Shown in pieces: positions 59,596 to 64,000 of a stretch of 64,000 nt of DNA. How positions within the stretch are numbered: the stretch's first letter is position 1; the number at the start of each line of letters is the position of its first letter. The notes below the pieces were generated by a model. The model saw nothing but the letters and a program-made list of their open reading frames with translations. It was not told the DNA's origin and ran no database searches. The position numbers and the translations under genes were made by a program. The DNA is from Colletes latitarsis. Its lineage: Eukaryota; Arthropoda; Insecta; Hymenoptera; Colletidae. Location: the NCBI RefSeq assembly GCF_051014445.1, contig NC_135141.1:29597422-29661421 (forward strand). Reading direction: 5' to 3'.

Positions 59596-62334
59596 CGAAT
59601 TCACAGTCGTGACATGGACGTGCCAGCTTTCATTGTGCAAAATTTTGAAGCTGCTATTTACGTTAGAAAAAAATATAAACGCTCGACGCTTCCAGGGAGG
59701 AATTCATCGTTTGACAAATTTCAACGCGCTTCGCCATGTTCGTTTAATTCACGTGTAACGACATAATCCCAAAATGCAACGAGGTAGGTGCACACGCGGT
59801 TGAAACTCGCAGAATAAATAGAATGTTTCCAGGGAACTTTCGACGCTGTTCGTACTTGACTAATTCGCACAATACCCGCTAACTCGACGCGCAACGGGAC
59901 TCGACGAGAGTTAAGTCGCAGCAGACAACAACTTATCAAGTTATACGTCGTGACAAATTTAGCAATTTTCCCTTTCGCGTTAACTTCAACGCATAAGTAA
60001 TTCTCGTCCTCTTTCTACGTTCCACTGTACAGCCAGCCATTATCTAACACCATACCGAATAATCATTATACACAGTGCACAAATTATCTGCATCGAATCG
60101 GAGTTCCTTCAATTTACCAATTAAATTAAAAATTGAAACCAATTCGAAATGTTCCCGATCAAAGCAGCGGTAAATTTCAATGTTTGTTCGCGTTAAAGAA
60201 AATATTGTCCCCGGGGCTCCCGAGAGCTTCCAAAGCTCGGGGAAGAAACAACATCGATTAAAAGTATCAAGGAAAATTTAAGCGCGTAAACCTCGAGGTG
60301 GAAACTGACGCGGAAGAGAAACAAGCGAGGGGCCGGAGACGACGTGTACAAAGAGCGAGAAAGCGTGTTGCGGAATAATCAAGTGCAAGGAGAAACGGCG
60401 ATAAACGTTCTTCATCACGGTCGAGTGAAAACGCGCGATCCCCGAAGGGCGATTCCACCGGCCATCGCTTTTGCCCGCCACGAGTTTCGCTGATACGAGC
60501 AGCGTCGCAAGAAGCGTGCAATCTCGTCGCTAGCTCCAAGATGGAAGCCTCTGGGCCCCTTGGATCCCGTCTCGTAGACGCTGAGAATTCCTCCCACGCG
60601 TTACGCTACTGGTAACGCGACGTTAAATGTCCGCGAGAGGAGATATACGGGGACAGTAAAAATTTGTCGTTTCAATTTTTACTCGCACGCGTTCCGGAAA
60701 TAAGGATAGGGAGTCGTGATGAATGGACCCAGGCCACCGAGACTACTTATGTGGATGCGTCATAGTTCAGAGAATTCTTAATAAAGAATAACGAATAAAT
60801 TGTAATTTTATCGGTGACTAGGTGAAGTCACATTCGAAGAGTTTCGATAGACAAAGTTTGTGAATTTAGCGTTACCGTCTTACTTTGAGAATCGTTTCAA
60901 CTCGCGAGTGAAAAGTTCCTTAATGGAAACTCTACCGGAGCTCGAATTTTCGCAACATCGAATCTACTGCGAGCATCTCGTTGCAGGGGAATCGAAATTG
61001 CAGCACTTTGAGAGAATCGTCGATGCAAGGATGATTCCATCCGGGACCAGGGACTTTATGGAGTTTAGCGGATACTCGAGCCGCCCGTGGATCCTAATGA
61101 TAAAGCTGCAGTTCATGGAAAATGTCCAAGTTAATGCACCGAATATCAGTGAATATTTTAATATGTGTCTAAAGGAAGTGAGTTCTCTGGTTCTCGAATA
61201 TCTTGCGATATTTTATCGTGAAATATTCTAATATTAAATGTCAGAAAATTCAAGTAAATCGATATGTTCAGATAGAGTTTAAAACGTTCATTTTTCAAAC
61301 AATGTATTACTTTCAGAGTATTGGTCGCCTCGTTCGAGCAGATGATCAAATTTGCCGGATTCGCTAATTACGTTAAACGTTCGCGAGAATAAAGTTGAAA
61401 TGAATTTACGTGGCAAAAAGCATGTCGAGAGAAAGTATAATTTTTATCTGGTACAGAAAATGTTTCGTTAACTTTGTTGCTGAGTTTTCCCTTTTAACGC
61501 AGTACCGGTGCAACTTGTTGCTAAACCTTGTAACGCGGAAAGGATTTTTACACTACGTGGAAACGAAATTTAAAAACGATATTACGTTTTTTTTAATCTA
61601 TATTCTCGCGTACACGATATGTCTGACCACACTGTCTTCTCTTTCACAGTTTGCTTTGTTTTATATTCTAATAATAATAAAAGGCAAAACGCGGGGCTCA
61701 ACAAATTCCAATTTCTCCGAAAAAATTACCATTTTATTTCGATCGAAGATGGAAAAGAAAAGAAAAATAAATTTTCCGCTTTCCACGAATCGTCGAGTGC
61801 ACTTTTATTCGAGAACTCGAGCTATTCTTAATTCGCGGATTTGTTGATTCGACGAAACAACTCGATTCGCCACACGAGTACGTAACGTCGACGGGATCGA
61901 TAGAAGGTCGGAGGAGTTTCAGGACGCCATGGCGAAATTGTCAAGCCAGGTGCAACGTTATCGTTGGTTACTGTTTGGAGAGGTCAGATGCCAGGAAACA
62001 TGCCGCGGCGCATCCCCCGTTTGCACTTTGATCGATTTTACGTGTTAAGAGCTTGTTACGCGTCTTGAAATGCTAATTTCGACCAGACTGCTTGACACGA
62101 ACTTCTCTCTATCTTGCTACGGGGTACAGCTTCTGAATCTCTTCGTTGTTTGAGCATTCAATTATCTGTTAACGCGGTAAATTATATTTACTCTATTGTG
62201 TATTCCATTGACTACAACCTTTTCTTAATATTCACGATTTCTAAAATCTAGTTTGAAGAAAATTCCGATGCAGTTATTATTCCTTCGAGATTCTTTAATT
62301 TTTGCAACATTACTACAGTACAGTTTCGATTATC
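59596..62334. other. No gene recognised
   Basis: This holds a GC-rich block at 60.2-60.7 kb and a plus-strand frame at 60860-61231 (123 codons) that ends near a GAAGTGAGT donor-like sequence. No family match could be made, and no partner exon was identified. Confidence 0.4.
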
Positions 62335-63035
62335 CGGCATCCGGATTTTTCGACAAAATTAAAAAATTTCGAATCGTTTCAAAAAAATTATTTTCAGTTG
62401 CGGGGGTCGATTTCAATCTTTTTTGGTCAATACACATACCCCCGAATTCCTACGCACTTTCGAGAAAAAAATTCTTTACCGAAAATGTCTGACCATACGC
62501 TGATATGTTCCACTGAAATTTCATGTGTATCTTTAAAACATCATAACTCCTGAACGGATTGGACGATTTTAATTTTCAAAAAGCCAAACGCCGCGTATTT
62601 TAGTGTAGAATATGTAGCATTTATAAAAATATTCGAAAAGTTGATCCTTGACCCCGTAAACTGAGAAAAACCAAATAAAAATGGTCCAATTTTCAAACAG
62701 GCATAACTCCTACAATAGTGAATATATTTCAATGAAACTTTTTTCTGAAATAGAGCTCATAAGTACCTACACAAAAGTATTACACAACTCTTCTGTAGGG
62801 TGTCAAATAAAATGACTAGAAATCAAAAACGACTTTTTAAGAAAAATCGACGGTGCCTAAATTTTTCGACGAAAAAAAAAATTTCAAATCGTTCCAAAAA
62901 AATTATTTTTAGTTACGGGGGTCAAATACAATCATTTTTTGTGAATAGACATACCCCCCAAATCCTACCCACTTTCGAGAAAAAAATTCCTTACCGAAAA
63001 TATAATATGTGACCAGAAATGTTTCTATAATTTCA
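62335..63035 (-). mobile_element. Fragment of the TIR element family (copy 4, reverse orientation)
   Basis: This reverse-oriented internal part includes ATTTCAAATCGTTCC, GGGGGTCAAATACAATC and ACATACCCCCCAAATCC. It closely resembles the reverse complement of copies 1 and 2. The terminal TATACAGGGTG motif is absent at both ends, so it is truncated. Confidence 0.65.
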
Positions 63036-64000
63036 TACTGTCAAGAACAATTTTGTTGCATAAAAGTGACATTTTATCGTGTTTAGGACAGTTGTAGTTA
63101 GAAGAAATTTCCTACGAAAACTCCACGAATTTCCTGGATGGTGACGTTTCAATCCCCTAATTCGTATAATTTAGAACCAAATGTATCTCTCGCGTTCAGC
63201 ACGTGTTACGTCAGCCGCAATTAACCCGTTCACGCTAAATTTGTACACACTGTGGGAGTTTAACCGTCCACAGTCATCGTAGGTTTCGAAACTTTCTGCT
63301 CGTCCGATCGCGTCGGACAGGATGTTTGACTCCAGTAGTTTCGGTCGCCCTAAGGTCAGACGCGCCGTAATGCGGCTTTTAGCGGTTCTACTTCGCGAAC
63401 GGCGATGCGGTTAAAGGTTGCCTGTATCGCCGAAACTCCGATCACACCCACCACTCCTATTATAATTAACTGGTTCTCCTACGTCGTCGTTCTATCACCG
63501 TTTCGTTGTACCCCCGAAATACTCGTCCGTTTCAACGCTTCAATTAAAACGAAGCTTCTGCGCACTGTAGTCCCGATCTCTCTCATTTATTTATCATCTT
63601 CGTACTATTAAAACTTATACTAAAAACAAGGAGCTACGAGGGAGTCACAAACACACGGATTTGTAATTTCATATCAATATAAAATTGAACCTTCAGAAAG
63701 TTATTAGAAGCTACAGGGGGTCAGAAATACACAGATTGTTAATTTTCTGTTATTCTGTGGTTTCAGAAGATTTTAAAGTATCTGAAAGAAGTTGACAATT
63801 GCATGTTCGACAGTTTCGTCTGGATTCCTGGTAATCTAATTCCCAGTGATCCAATGTGAACGACCCTTTAATGGGCACGGTAGGAGGAGAAAGGTCACGG
63901 ATTGTCTCCGAGGGGCCAGTGACCCGAGCAAATCTGTAGAAAATCAGCGGCAAACAGTGGGCGAAAACGCCGCAGAGCGATTCCGAGGCACGAGTGTGCG
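63036..64000. other. No gene recognised
   Basis: Short chance frames only. The upstream exons of Phactr are expected beyond this edge. Confidence 0.5.

Noticed and set aside
60267..60597. Minus-strand frames in a GC-rich block as Phactr 5' exons
   Set aside because: None contains an RPEL signature or the basic segment expected near the Phactr N-terminus, and several frames are open at once.

Overview
The window looks like nuclear DNA of an insect, most likely a hymenopteran such as a bee, wasp or ant. The evidence is genes split into short exons with consensus GT..AG introns, long intergenic and intronic spacers, abundant CpG, and many simple repeats and small terminal-inverted-repeat elements. 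The species assignment is inference. No bacterial, organellar or viral genes were seen, and no tRNA, rRNA or CRISPR.

Two genes are supported, and they converge. On the plus strand, two spliced terminal exons (24198-24422 and 24774-24893) encode the C-terminus of a serine/threonine kinase of the S6KL/RSKR family, followed by a 3' UTR with overlapping AATAAA signals near 25319-25328. The rest of the kinase domain was not found in the 24 kb upstream. On the minus strand, nine exons from 49623 down to 31268 encode 448 residues of a phosphatase and actin regulator (Phactr). They include three actin-binding RPEL motifs and the complete PP1-binding C-terminus, which ends in a tiny terminal exon encoding FHRP and the stop. 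All phases agree across the eight introns. The 5' end, including the expected N-terminal RPEL motif, lies beyond 49623. A separate ATG exon at 36027-36138 splices in phase to the first RPEL exon and predicts a 205-residue short isoform holding only the RPEL and PP1 modules.

Region by region: 1-17960 has no recognisable gene; it holds GC/CpG-rich blocks and a cluster of four MEF2-type motifs (14.5-16.1 kb). 17966-20780 is a large palindromic structure: two minisatellite arms in inverted orientation surround an AT-rich inverted repeat, whose centre is an array of 28 sites matching the PAR-bZIP consensus RTTAYGTAAY. 20.8-24.2 kb is unassigned. 24.2-25.3 kb is the S6KL end. 25.3-31.3 kb is probably the long Phactr 3' UTR plus the intergenic gap. 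31.3-49.6 kb is Phactr exons and introns, with a 976-bp terminal-inverted-repeat element, a 180-bp tandem repeat and two hairpin elements inside introns. 49.8-50.5 kb is a 224-bp satellite. 50.5-64 kb is upstream Phactr intron or intergenic DNA with three further copies of the inverted-repeat element family.

The two genes have no evident joint pathway. S6KL is an AGC-like kinase relative. Phactr couples G-actin level to PP1 activity. Their tail-to-tail arrangement leaves room for overlapping 3' ends.
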